The notes under the pieces were generated by a model. The model saw nothing but the letters and a program-made list of their open reading frames with translations, ran no database searches and had not been told where the DNA came from. The position numbers and the translations under genes are program-made. A DNA stretch of 64,000 bases from [Eubacterium] siraeum (GTDB lineage: Bacteria; Bacillota; Clostridia; Oscillospirales; Ruminococcaceae): assembly GCA_025150425.1 (NCBI GenBank), contig CP102281.1:1426001-1490000 (forward strand), in the 5' to 3' direction. Within the stretch, counting starts at the first letter, position 1; each line of letters starts with the position of its first letter. Of the stretch, positions 25,470 through 33,784 are shown in pieces.

Positions 25470-26447
25470 CTATATCTGCTTAAAATATGTCAGTTTATCT
25501 TTGGCTGTATATGTGTTTGTGCTGTTGCAAAGCAAATAGCCACACTTTTCGTATAATTTTCGTGCAGGATAATTATCCGTTGTAGTATGTATTTTAACGC
25601 ATAGTTTTCCCTGCTTTTTTAAAAAACTTTCCGCATATGAAACGGCATATTTACCTATACCCTTTCTTTGAAATGCGGAAGCTACAGCAAGTATTGAAAT
25701 CCACCCGTCATTGCCGTCTTCAAGTCCGTTGATTTTCAGGTATCCGCACGGCACCGCACCCTTACGAATCAAAAAATGTTTTTCGTCAGTATCATTCGCA
25801 GAAATCAAACTGCACCATTCGCTATAAGGGATTATCTCGCTGTGAAGCAAATGAGCGTTTTCGTTAAAAATATCGGTTATATATCTTGCTCCGTTTTTTT
25901 CTGTAACTGCAACCGCATTGAATGTTACAATCGGTTTCTCAAACATTAATTGACCGCTGTTTATAAGATTATTAAAAGTCTTATATTCACATTCGGTAAA
26001 TCCGTATTCTCTTTGTAAACGCAGTGATTCTTTATTATCAGGCTCTACATAACATCTCAATGTGTGGCACCATTTATCAGACAGTGCCTGTTCGGCGGTT
26101 TCAAGCAATCTTTTCGATATACGCTTGCCTGTGTAATCAGGCGCAACGAACAAATCGCCATAGTACCATAAGCCTGCGTCTTCTGCATTTTGTATACAGA
26201 ACAGCCTACCTACAACATCACCTGTTTCGTTCAGAGCGATAACATTGAAACAATCGTTTTTGATCTTGTTATCATAATTGAATCTGATGATACTGTCAGC
26301 CAATTCAGGCTTATTCCATAATGCTGTTGCGATTTTTTCAGCAAGCGTCGTTGTGATAAATTCTCTTACAGCGACAGTTATTTTTCCGCTGTCTGTTGTG
26401 TTGCTACGATACGGTTTATCCGCTTTGATAAAATTCAATTTGTTCAT
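25470..26447 (-). CDS. Double GNAT-domain N-acetyltransferase
   Basis: A 325-residue protein with two tandem GNAT folds. The first covers about residues 25-165 with the acetyl-CoA loop region YGDLFVAPDYTGKRISKRLL. The second covers about 175-320 with the classic SILAVASAFQRKGIGKYAVSYA (R/QxxGxG/A) and IHTTTDNYPARKLYEKCGY. Domain duplication of this sort occurs in mycothiol synthases and some resistance acetyltransferases; the substrate here is unknown. The ATG at 26447 follows AAGGAG. The leader has a perfect promoter, a short leader ORF and a terminator, suggesting inducible expression such as by a ribosome-targeting inhibitor. Confidence 0.85.
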   Translation of the reverse strand: MNKLNFIKADKPYRSNTTDSGKITVAVREFITTTLAEKIATALWNKPELADSIIRFNYDNKIKNDCFNVIALNETGDVVGRLFCIQNAEDAGLWYYGDLFVAPDYTGKRISKRLLETAEQALSDKWCHTLRCYVEPDNKESLRLQREYGFTECEYKTFNNLINSGQLMFEKPIVTFNAVAVTEKNGARYITDIFNENAHLLHSEIIPYSEWCSLISANDTDEKHFLIRKGAVPCGYLKINGLEDGNDGWISILAVASAFQRKGIGKYAVSYAESFLKKQGKLCVKIHTTTDNYPARKLYEKCGYLLCNSTNTYTAKDKLTYFKQI

Positions 26448-26462
26448 AATAACTCCTTATAT

Positions 26463-26492
26463 AAAAACAGTGTTCCCGATAACGAGAACACT
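26463..26492 (-). terminator. Intrinsic terminator in the leader of the GNAT gene
   Basis: On the minus strand a 10-bp stem AGTGTTCTCG/CGGGAACACT (one T.G pair; 26492-26483 with 26478-26469) has loop TTAT and is followed by GTTTTTAT. It ends immediately before the AAGGAG ribosome site of the GNAT gene, so it must be read through for expression. Confidence 0.82.
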
Positions 26493-26521
26493 TTGAATTT
26501 TATCATCGCACAATCGCTATA

Positions 26522-26578
26522 TCAAAAGCATAAATGTGAATGACAGCTATTCCCATTATCTCCAATAATTGATTTCAT
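26522..26578 (-). CDS. 18-codon leader peptide of the GNAT gene
   Basis: A short ORF on the minus strand starts at ATG 26576-26578, six bases after an AGGTG ribosome site, and encodes MKSIIGDNGNSCHSHLCF. It lies between the promoter and the terminator. Its codons for Gly-Asp-Asn-Gly-Asn overlap the sequence able to pair with the terminator's left arm. The initiation region GTGAATGACA is also perfectly complementary to TGTCATTCAC near the ORF's 3' end, which would mask its ribosome site. The peptide itself matches nothing I know. Confidence 0.65.
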   Translation of the reverse strand: MKSIIGDNGNSCHSHLCF

Positions 26579-26606
26579 GTCATTCACCTGCCTTTCTTTG
26601 TTTTTT

Positions 26607-26635
26607 ATTATATCAAAACAACATCTATATGTCAA
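26607..26635 (-). promoter_or_regulatory. Perfect consensus promoter of the GNAT gene
   Basis: On the minus strand TTGACA (26630-26635), exactly 17 bp, TATAAT (26607-26612). It lies 34 bp inside dif-like site 3 and drives the attenuator-type leader. Confidence 0.88.
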
Positions 26636-26669
26636 CATTTCAGCCATATTACGCCTGAACTCGTTTTGT

Positions 26670-26698
26670 ATTTCGTAATAATTAAAATTTTACGCAAT
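26670..26698 (+). other. Dif-like site 3 (right boundary of the cargo block)
   Basis: A 29-bp site ATTTCG, 12 bp, TTTTACGCAAT. The Xer-style reading is TTTCGTAATAA, centre TTAAAA, TTTTACGCAAT. It is a direct repeat of site 2 (24 of 29 identical) and lies just beyond the GNAT promoter. Confidence 0.7.
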
Positions 26699-26880
26699 AG
26701 ATGCTTCGCAACACCACCCGATTGCCTCATCAAGCCATCCCTTTCAACAAATTCGACACAATTCGCAGAATTTTTTTATATTTTTCAATCTTCGTGCTTG
26801 AATTTATTGACATTAAAAGATAAAATATGATATTCTTTAAGAGATAAATGTAATTATTTTGTATCAGATGTTTAAATTTC
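26699..26880. other. AT-rich spacer between the cargo block and the kinase gene
   Basis: About 180 bp with no credible gene. TTGACA occurs near 26813, but no good -10 box lies at 17 bp, so I do not call a promoter. Confidence 0.4.
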
Positions 26881-26895
26881 TGGGAGATGTTATTT

Positions 26896-29790
26896 TTGAT
26901 AAGAAAGAATTTTGCTTGGCTTGTAATCGTCACGGCAACATTGATAGTTATGCTGTCCGCTTATATTTACAATGTCATTTCATCGAAGCTAATCTTCAAA
27001 GAAAGCACCACTCACCTTAACGAAATATATACTCAGGTCGGTAACTCGCTGAGCAATCTGTTAAGCGAAAACTGGAATACAATGGATATGTGGATACCTT
27101 ATCTTGAAGACACCGATGACGATAAGAAAATAAGGACTTACATTGAAAACATCAGACGTATCGGCGCATTCACGGATTTTTACTTTCTTGATAAGGACGG
27201 AAGCTATTGTACGGTTGACGGTAATACCGGCAGGATGGATCTCGGAAGGAATATGAGAATTCTTATGGAGGAGGGCAAAAACGTAGTATCCGATACCGCT
27301 CTTATTGACAGGTCGGAGCTTATCGTGTTCGCTGTTCCCTGCCACGAAAACAAGTACGGCGACTTTTCGTATTCCGCTATAGCAATCAGCTTTAACAACG
27401 ATGACATCATATCCTTGCTAAGCTCAAACACATTCAATAATATGGCTACAAATTACATAGTTTATCCTAACGGAAGGGTTGTAGTAAACAATAAGGGCGA
27501 ACACGGCGATGAATTAAGCAACTTTTGGCGGATGCTTACTGACAGCTCGGATAATCTGTCGCAGGATAACATTCAGCCTTATATTGCCGAAATATGCTAT
27601 AACGAATCAGGTGTAAACAGGCTTACGCTCGACGGTAAAGAATATTATCTGGCATATCACAGCATAGGCTTCAAGGACTGGATACTTATCGGTATTGTTC
27701 CGTGTTCTGTAGTAAATGAAAACATCAACCGTCTGCAAACGATAACTATGTCTGCAAGCGTCAGTGTGATAGCGCTTATCTGTACTCTGTCCGTTTTATA
27801 TCTCATCCGTAAAAACTATCTCAACCTCAGAAAAAAGGACAGCGAGATAAAATACAGGGAAGAATTGTTTTCCGTGCTTTCAAATAACGTTGACGATATA
27901 TTTCTGATGCTGAACACAGAGGATTTCTCTGTAGGATATGTCAGCCCCAACATAGAAAGAATACTCGGTATTTCTCAAAGCGAGGCTATGTCGGACGAAA
28001 GCATAATAGAAAACTCGGCAGTGACGGATAAAAACGAGAATATCAGAGAGAATCTCATCCGTATGTCTGTCGGTGAGCGTAAAGAGTGGGAAAGAAAATA
28101 TGTGTGCAGGAACAGCGGAAATACCTGCCTGTTTCATATAACCGCATTCAGAAACAAAATTGACGGAGAGGATAGATATATCCTTGCGATGTCTGACCGC
28201 ACCAAAGAACGCAAGACAAACCTTGCACTGCATAGTGCAGTCAACGAAGCCAAAAAAGCAAACAATGCCAAAAGCTCGTTCATCTCAGGCATTTCTCACG
28301 ATATACGCACTCCTCTCAGTGCAATAATCGGTTTTGCCTCCCTTGCCGCAAATGAGGAAGGAAATTCTGAGGCGACAAAGGAATATATCAATAAGATTAT
28401 CACATCGGGAAATCAGCTTCTCGGCCTTATAAGCGATATTCTCGATATAAGCGTAATAGAAAGCGGCAGACTGACATTCAATATCACCAACGTGGATTTG
28501 TCCCGCATGTTTTATGAGATAAGAACGGTAATAAGCAGCATTGCGGCTGAAAAGCAACATAATCTGACAATAAGTATGCACAATGTGACCCACGAGATTG
28601 TGCGTTGCGATAAGCACAGATTTGAACAGCTTATAATGAACTTCCTTTCAAATGCGATAAAATTCACGCACAACGGCGGCAATATTTCTCTTACGCTTAC
28701 CGAAACGGATGACGGCAAAAAGGGTGTTCCGGAATATGAGATAAGGGTCAGGGACAACGGCATAGGTATGAGCGAGGAGTTCACCAAAAAAATATTCGAG
28801 CCGTATGAACGTGAGATGACCGACAAAAATATAGGCGGAACGGGACTCGGTATGCCTATTTCTAAGAGAATAGTCGATGCCGCAGGCGGAAGCATAACGG
28901 TAAATACGAAAAAGGGCGCAGGCACGGAATTTATTATAAAGCTGCAGATTGAAGCCGTAAAGGGAACTGAAAACCGTTATTCCGGCAACAAATGTCTGTC
29001 GGCGCTTATTATAAACAACAACCGCAGTCATTCGTCTCAGATAGCAGAAGCACTGGAAAAGCTGGGGATAACCTACTGTTCATACGATAAACAGGATGAC
29101 GGCTTTACAGCGGACAGGCACTTTGATATTATCATTTCCGACGCAGACCGGGTAAATAAAATCGCAGAATATATCGGCAAAAGCGACAGCGATATAACAT
29201 ACATAGTCACAACGGAAAATCAATCGGACTTGTCGCTTTCAAAGTATCCGGACGCAGTAAAAGGCGTATGTCTTATACCGCTTCTCACCTTTGATTTAAA
29301 ACGCATATTATCGGAGCATTGCAAAGGATTTACAGACAATTTCACCGATAATAATCCTGTTCATTGTGATGAGCTTGACAATTCGTCAAGAACGCTCAGC
29401 GGAAAATACATTCTTCTTGCCGAAGATGTAGATGTCAACGTTCAGATAGTAAAAGCGATGCTTGCCAAATATAACGTAAACATCGAGGTCGCAGCGAACG
29501 GCAGAAAGGCACTCGAAATGTTCTGCCGCAATCCCGATTATTACTATGATATTATCCTTATGGATCTGCGGATGCCGTTAATGGACGGCTTTCAATGTGC
29601 GAAAGAAATAAGGAATATCCGCAGTGAATATGCAAAAACAGTGCCGATAATCGCAATGACAGCAAGCGCATTCAGCGAAGATGTGAACAAGGCGCAACAG
29701 TGCGGAATGACCGGCTTTCTTACAAAGCCGGTCAACAGTGACGAGCTTTCCCGTACACTGACGCAGGCAGTTCCCGAAGAAAACGTATAA
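26896..29790 (+). CDS. Hybrid sensor histidine kinase with receiver domain
   Basis: Membrane sensor kinase of about 964 residues. An N-terminal TM segment is followed by a roughly 250-residue extracytoplasmic Cache-like sensor, a second TM (about 290-312) and a PAS domain (about 325-440). Then come HisKA with SGISHDIRTPLSAIIGF, HATPase_c with NFLSNAIKF, DNGIGMS and GTGLGMPIS, a degenerate receiver-like region (about 680-800) and an intact C-terminal receiver (LLAEDVDVN, phospho-Asp in LMDLRMPLMDG, Lys in FLTKPVN). The TTG at 26896 has GGGAG nine bases upstream; the ATG at 26887 is too close to it. No HPt or output regulator is adjacent. It precedes feoB by 64 bp. Confidence 0.93.
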   Translation: MIRKNFAWLVIVTATLIVMLSAYIYNVISSKLIFKESTTHLNEIYTQVGNSLSNLLSENWNTMDMWIPYLEDTDDDKKIRTYIENIRRIGAFTDFYFLDKDGSYCTVDGNTGRMDLGRNMRILMEEGKNVVSDTALIDRSELIVFAVPCHENKYGDFSYSAIAISFNNDDIISLLSSNTFNNMATNYIVYPNGRVVVNNKGEHGDELSNFWRMLTDSSDNLSQDNIQPYIAEICYNESGVNRLTLDGKEYYLAYHSIGFKDWILIGIVPCSVVNENINRLQTITMSASVSVIALICTLSVLYLIRKNYLNLRKKDSEIKYREELFSVLSNNVDDIFLMLNTEDFSVGYVSPNIERILGISQSEAMSDESIIENSAVTDKNENIRENLIRMSVGERKEWERKYVCRNSGNTCLFHITAFRNKIDGEDRYILAMSDRTKERKTNLALHSAVNEAKKANNAKSSFISGISHDIRTPLSAIIGFASLAANEEGNSEATKEYINKIITSGNQLLGLISDILDISVIESGRLTFNITNVDLSRMFYEIRTVISSIAAEKQHNLTISMHNVTHEIVRCDKHRFEQLIMNFLSNAIKFTHNGGNISLTLTETDDGKKGVPEYEIRVRDNGIGMSEEFTKKIFEPYEREMTDKNIGGTGLGMPISKRIVDAAGGSITVNTKKGAGTEFIIKLQIEAVKGTENRYSGNKCLSALIINNNRSHSSQIAEALEKLGITYCSYDKQDDGFTADRHFDIIISDADRVNKIAEYIGKSDSDITYIVTTENQSDLSLSKYPDAVKGVCLIPLLTFDLKRILSEHCKGFTDNFTDNNPVHCDELDNSSRTLSGKYILLAEDVDVNVQIVKAMLAKYNVNIEVAANGRKALEMFCRNPDYYYDIILMDLRMPLMDGFQCAKEIRNIRSEYAKTVPIIAMTASAFSEDVNKAQQCGMTGFLTKPVNSDELSRTLTQAVPEENV

Positions 29791-29797
29791 TTCACTC

Positions 29798-29826
29798 TTA
29801 ACAAATCAGACGTATTTTCATATAAT
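29798..29826 (+). promoter_or_regulatory. Promoter of feoB
   Basis: TTAACA (29798-29803), 17 bp, perfect TATAAT (29821-29826), between the kinase stop and feoB. Confidence 0.75.
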
Positions 29827-29854
29827 GTAATATCACAGCTGAAAGGCGGAAAAT

Positions 29855-31915
29855 ATGAAATACGAAAAAGAATTTACGGTTGCGCTCGCCGGCAATCCCA
29901 ATGTCGGCAAAAGCACGGTTTTCAACGCTCTGACAGGGCTTAAGCAACATACGGGAAACTGGGTCGGAAAAACTGTCGGCAATGCCGCAGGCAGTTATAC
30001 TTACAACAATAACAAATATCTGATAACCGACCTTCCCGGCACATATTCACTATGCGCTCATTCTGCGGAGGAAATAATAGCCTGCAGGCATATATGCCTT
30101 GAAAAGCCCGATGTTACGGTTATCGTCTGCGATGCGTCTTGTCTTGAACGAAATCTGAATCTTGTACTGCAGATAACCGAAATCACATCTAAAGCGGTGC
30201 TGTGCGTGAATATGATGGATGAAGCGGGCAAGAAGAACATAAAAACAGATATAACTAAGCTGTCACAGCAGCTTGGGATACCTGTAGCGGCAACATCGGC
30301 ACGGAGCAAAAAAGGGCTGGATAAGCTGATGGGGGCAATAGAAAGCGTTGCACTGAGCAAGGAAAGCAACGATATTACGCTTGTTTACACAAGCCGTATA
30401 GAAAACGCAATATCACAGCTTTTGCCGCTTACCGAAAAGATTGAAACAGACAGCAGGACAAAGCGTTTTATATGCCTTAAGCTTCTTCAGGGCGACAGAG
30501 ATACGGTAGACAGCCTGTGTAAAAAATACGGTACAGACGAAAATTATCTCAAAGCGCTTATATCCGCCGCAGACAGACTGACCGACCATGATTTTACCGA
30601 TGAGATAATTTCCTGCATTTTTATAACCGCAGAAGGAATTGCGGCGGAATGCGTAAAACATAGTGCTGATAAAAAATGTGTCCGTGACAGGAAAATCGAC
30701 AGGATACTTACCGGAAAACTTACGGGAATACCAATAATGCTGCTTATGCTGTTTATCATTTTATGGATAACAATAACAGGTGCGAATTACCCGTCCGCCT
30801 TGCTTTCGGAGCTTTTCGGAAAGGCTGAATCACTGCTTTATAGCGCCTTATCGTCAATAGGTACTCCGGTAACGCTGAACAGCGTTCTCACCGAAGGGAT
30901 ATTCAGAGTGCTTGCGTGGGTGGTATCGGTAATGCTTCCTCCTATGGCGATATTCTTTCCGCTGTTCACTATACTTGAGGATTACGGAATACTACCCAGA
31001 ATAGCGTTCAATCTTGACAAAGCGTTCAAAAAGGCTGGAGCGTGCGGTAAACAGGCTTTATGTCTGTGTATGAGTCTTGGCTGTAATGCCTGCGGAATAA
31101 CGGGTGCAAGGATAATCGACAGTAAACGTGAACGGCTTATAGCGATTATAACTGCGTCAATTATGCCCTGCAACGGAAAATTTCCGACTATCATAAGCAT
31201 TATTACAATGTTTGCTATCGGTGTGCCGGCTGTCGCAGGCTCGGATTTTTTGGCGGCGCTCCTGCTGTGTGCCGCTATAGCCGCCTCGGTTGCCGCTGTT
31301 ATGCTGTCGTCATGCTTCCTGTCAAAGACATTACTAAAAGGAATGCCGTCATCGTTCACGCTTGAGCTTCCGCCATACAGAACACCGCAGTTTGCAAAGG
31401 TCCTTGTCAGAGCGTTTCTCGACAGGACGCTGTTCGTTCTCGGCAGAGCGGTAATTGTCGCTATCCCTGCAGGGCTTATTATATGGCTGATGGCGAATGT
31501 TACTGCAGGCGATGCTTCGCTGTTGTCACACTGCACAGAGTTTCTTGACCCGTTCGGCAAAATGATGGGACTCGACGGTGTTATATTGCTTGCATTCATA
31601 CTCGGCTTTCCTGCAAATGAGATAGTTGTACCTATTATCATAATGGCGTACTCCGAGGGTACAGCACTTACCGAAATATCGGAGCTGTCCGCACTGAAGG
31701 ATTTGTTTATATCTAACGGCTGGACTTCTGTAACAGCGATATGTATGGTGATATTTGTACTGTTCCACTTTCCTTGCTCGACATCCTGCATTACGGTATA
31801 TAAGGAAACAAAGAGCCTTAAATGGACAGCGGTTAGCTTTGCCCTGCCGACCGTTATCGGAATAGTGCTTTGCATAGCGGTAAACGGTATATGCACATTA
31901 TCGGCAGTAGCGTAA
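29855..31915 (+). CDS. feoB: Ferrous iron transporter FeoB
   Basis: GTP-dependent inner-membrane Fe(II) transporter, 686 residues. The N-terminal G-domain has GNPNVGKSTVFNALTG (G1), TDLPGTYSL (G3) and NMMD (G4). The two Gate domains and a core of hydrophobic segments follow, including SLGCNACGITGARI and the cysteine pair in MPCNGKFP. No feoA precedes it, so it stands alone. It has its own promoter, and a strong terminator follows. Iron supply would serve the iron-sulphur-rich hydrogenase and radical SAM enzymes in this genome. Confidence 0.96.
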   Translation: MKYEKEFTVALAGNPNVGKSTVFNALTGLKQHTGNWVGKTVGNAAGSYTYNNNKYLITDLPGTYSLCAHSAEEIIACRHICLEKPDVTVIVCDASCLERNLNLVLQITEITSKAVLCVNMMDEAGKKNIKTDITKLSQQLGIPVAATSARSKKGLDKLMGAIESVALSKESNDITLVYTSRIENAISQLLPLTEKIETDSRTKRFICLKLLQGDRDTVDSLCKKYGTDENYLKALISAADRLTDHDFTDEIISCIFITAEGIAAECVKHSADKKCVRDRKIDRILTGKLTGIPIMLLMLFIILWITITGANYPSALLSELFGKAESLLYSALSSIGTPVTLNSVLTEGIFRVLAWVVSVMLPPMAIFFPLFTILEDYGILPRIAFNLDKAFKKAGACGKQALCLCMSLGCNACGITGARIIDSKRERLIAIITASIMPCNGKFPTIISIITMFAIGVPAVAGSDFLAALLLCAAIAASVAAVMLSSCFLSKTLLKGMPSSFTLELPPYRTPQFAKVLVRAFLDRTLFVLGRAVIVAIPAGLIIWLMANVTAGDASLLSHCTEFLDPFGKMMGLDGVILLAFILGFPANEIVVPIIIMAYSEGTALTEISELSALKDLFISNGWTSVTAICMVIFVLFHFPCSTSCITVYKETKSLKWTAVSFALPTVIGIVLCIAVNGICTLSAVA

Positions 31916-31925
31916 AAACGAAATA

Positions 31926-31960
31926 CCCACGCTGAGTTTATCACTGCGTGGGCATTTTCT
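31926..31960. terminator. Bidirectional terminator between feoB and the ABC genes
   Basis: Stem CCCACGC/GCGTGGG (31926-31932 with 31946-31952) with an inner TGA/TCA pair, followed by CATTTTC on the plus strand. It lies between convergent genes. Confidence 0.75.
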
Positions 31961-31969
31961 TTATGCTGT

Positions 31970-33784
31970 TTATGACACGTTCTCTACATAATACTGCGCC
32001 TGAGCGTTGTACATTTCGGAATAAATCCCGCTTTCGATTTTCACAAGCTCATCGTGCGTGCCGTACTCCTTTATCGTATCATCGGCAAATACGGCGATTT
32101 CATCGCAGAATTTACAGCTTGAAAGCCTGTGTGAAATGTAGATAGCGGTCTTGCCGCCTACAAGCTCGTTGAAGTGTTTGTATATCTCATATTCGGCTAC
32201 AGGGTCGAGCGCCGCTGTAGGCTCGTCAAGTATTACTATCGGGCTGTCACGGTATAAAGCACGGCAGATAGCGGTTTTCTGCTGCTGACCGCCCGAAAGT
32301 TCAGTGCCGTTTTCATCATAGCTTTTGAATATTGTCGTGTCGAGCTTGTTTTCAAGCTTCATTGCATCTTCATATAAGCCTGCCATTTTGAGCGTCTTTA
32401 TCAGCTTTTCCTCGTCCTCCTGCTCGTCAAGTATTATGTTCTCCTTAAGGCTGAAAGCGAACAGCTCGAAATCCTGGAATACCACCGAGAACAGCTTTCT
32501 GTACTCGCTGTCCGAGTAATCCTTGATATTGATATTATCTATCAGTATCTCACCGTCTGTTACATCATACATACGACAAAGGAGTTTTATAAACGTTGTC
32601 TTACCCGCACCGTTAAGTCCGACTACAGACAGATGCTCGCCTTGTTTAATAGTGATATTGATGTTTCTGAGGACATAATTTTCACTTCTCGGATATTTGA
32701 AGCTGACATTTCTGAATTCGATAACGTGTTCGCCGTCCGAAACAGGCTTATCACCCTTTGTCATTCTGTCGGAAATTGCATCAAATTTCAGATATTCGTA
32801 TGCGTAACCGCACGCCTTTACCGTAGCCGCAATGTTGTCTACAATGCTATACAGTCCCCAGTAGAGCGTTGAAGCAGATGAAACGCACATTGTAAAATCA
32901 CCGAGTGTAATCGCTCCCGTCAGTGCCTTAAAGCCTATGTAGAAATATGAAAGTCCGTCACGCAGTCCGTTTGTAAGATTTGAGTATTGCATATATTTAT
33001 ACTGCGCTTTGTACTGTTCCCTGAACGTGTCTATAGTTTTATTGCTGTAGTAATCCGCTTTATCGCACATCATATCCTTACTGTCAAATAGCCTTACCTC
33101 CTTACCGTTTGACGGGTCGGACAGCTGATAGAAGAAATACGCAAAAAGGCGGTTGATTTTCGACAGCTTCTTGAAATATTCTATATCAAGCTTGTTGCTC
33201 TTATTTGTGAATATCGTGATAAGAACAAGCGATATGATCTGTATCGGCAGAAGAAGCGGACAGGTTACGGCGATTATCGCTATAACGCCGAGTACGTTCA
33301 CCCCGTTTGAAACGATATTGAAGAAACCGTTCAGTATTCCGACTACTCCGCCGCTGTACCACGAAATACCCTCTTTCGCCTTGTTCATCTGATCGAGCGT
33401 GTCGGGGTCTTCGGTATGCTCAAAATCCATCTTCATTACCTTTTCGGACAGCCCTACTTCAAAATACTCGTTGAACCACTCGGAATAAACGTTCTTTATC
33501 TCATTTACAAGATAGTTTATAAGCGCCGCAAGCAAGGTCACACCGACTATAAGCGCAATGCAGAATATCGCAGTAGGTATATGCTCCTCAGCTTTACCGC
33601 CGCCTATTATTGCGGCGATCTCATCTACAAGATATTTTGACGAGATGATATTAACCATTGTCTGCGAAAACGAAACCACCACTTGCAGCACATAAGCGAT
33701 AAACAGCTGAGGCTTATTTTTTACTGCCGTTTTCAGCATAAATTTAAGCGTAGGCAGTATCTTTTTCTCTTTTTCTTTACGCAT
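31970..33784 (-). CDS. ABC exporter half-transporter (permease-ATPase), second subunit
   Basis: Fused TMD-NBD exporter subunit of about 604 residues. Six TM segments fill the N-terminal 310 residues. The NBD shows Walker A VGLNGAGKTTFIKLL, signature ELSGGQQQKTAICRAL, Walker B IVILDEPTAALDP and H-loop AIYISHRLSS. The ATG at 33784 (GAGGTGG upstream) overlaps the end of the preceding ABC gene by 8 bp. The two subunits most likely form a heterodimeric exporter of drugs or peptides. Substrate is unknown. Confidence 0.92.
   Translation of the reverse strand: MRKEKEKKILPTLKFMLKTAVKNKPQLFIAYVLQVVVSFSQTMVNIISSKYLVDEIAAIIGGGKAEEHIPTAIFCIALIVGVTLLAALINYLVNEIKNVYSEWFNEYFEVGLSEKVMKMDFEHTEDPDTLDQMNKAKEGISWYSGGVVGILNGFFNIVSNGVNVLGVIAIIAVTCPLLLPIQIISLVLITIFTNKSNKLDIEYFKKLSKINRLFAYFFYQLSDPSNGKEVRLFDSKDMMCDKADYYSNKTIDTFREQYKAQYKYMQYSNLTNGLRDGLSYFYIGFKALTGAITLGDFTMCVSSASTLYWGLYSIVDNIAATVKACGYAYEYLKFDAISDRMTKGDKPVSDGEHVIEFRNVSFKYPRSENYVLRNINITIKQGEHLSVVGLNGAGKTTFIKLLCRMYDVTDGEILIDNINIKDYSDSEYRKLFSVVFQDFELFAFSLKENIILDEQEDEEKLIKTLKMAGLYEDAMKLENKLDTTIFKSYDENGTELSGGQQQKTAICRALYRDSPIVILDEPTAALDPVAEYEIYKHFNELVGGKTAIYISHRLSSCKFCDEIAVFADDTIKEYGTHDELVKIESGIYSEMYNAQAQYYVENVS

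Larger units (their letters stand above)
22164..26698. mobile_element. Putative Xer/dif-like cargo block (about 4.5 kb)
   Basis: The segment is bounded by two direct 29-bp dif-like repeats (sites 2 and 3) and lies next to a tyrosine recombinase. Its intact genes are all on the minus strand, have no metabolic link to their surroundings and include one markedly AT-rich gene. It also contains broken genes (LRR remnant, truncated phosphatase copy), as is usual in exchange hot spots. Excision between the direct sites would remove exactly the cargo and leave one site behind the recombinase. The mobility is inferred; I see no conjugation or phage genes. Confidence 0.55.
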
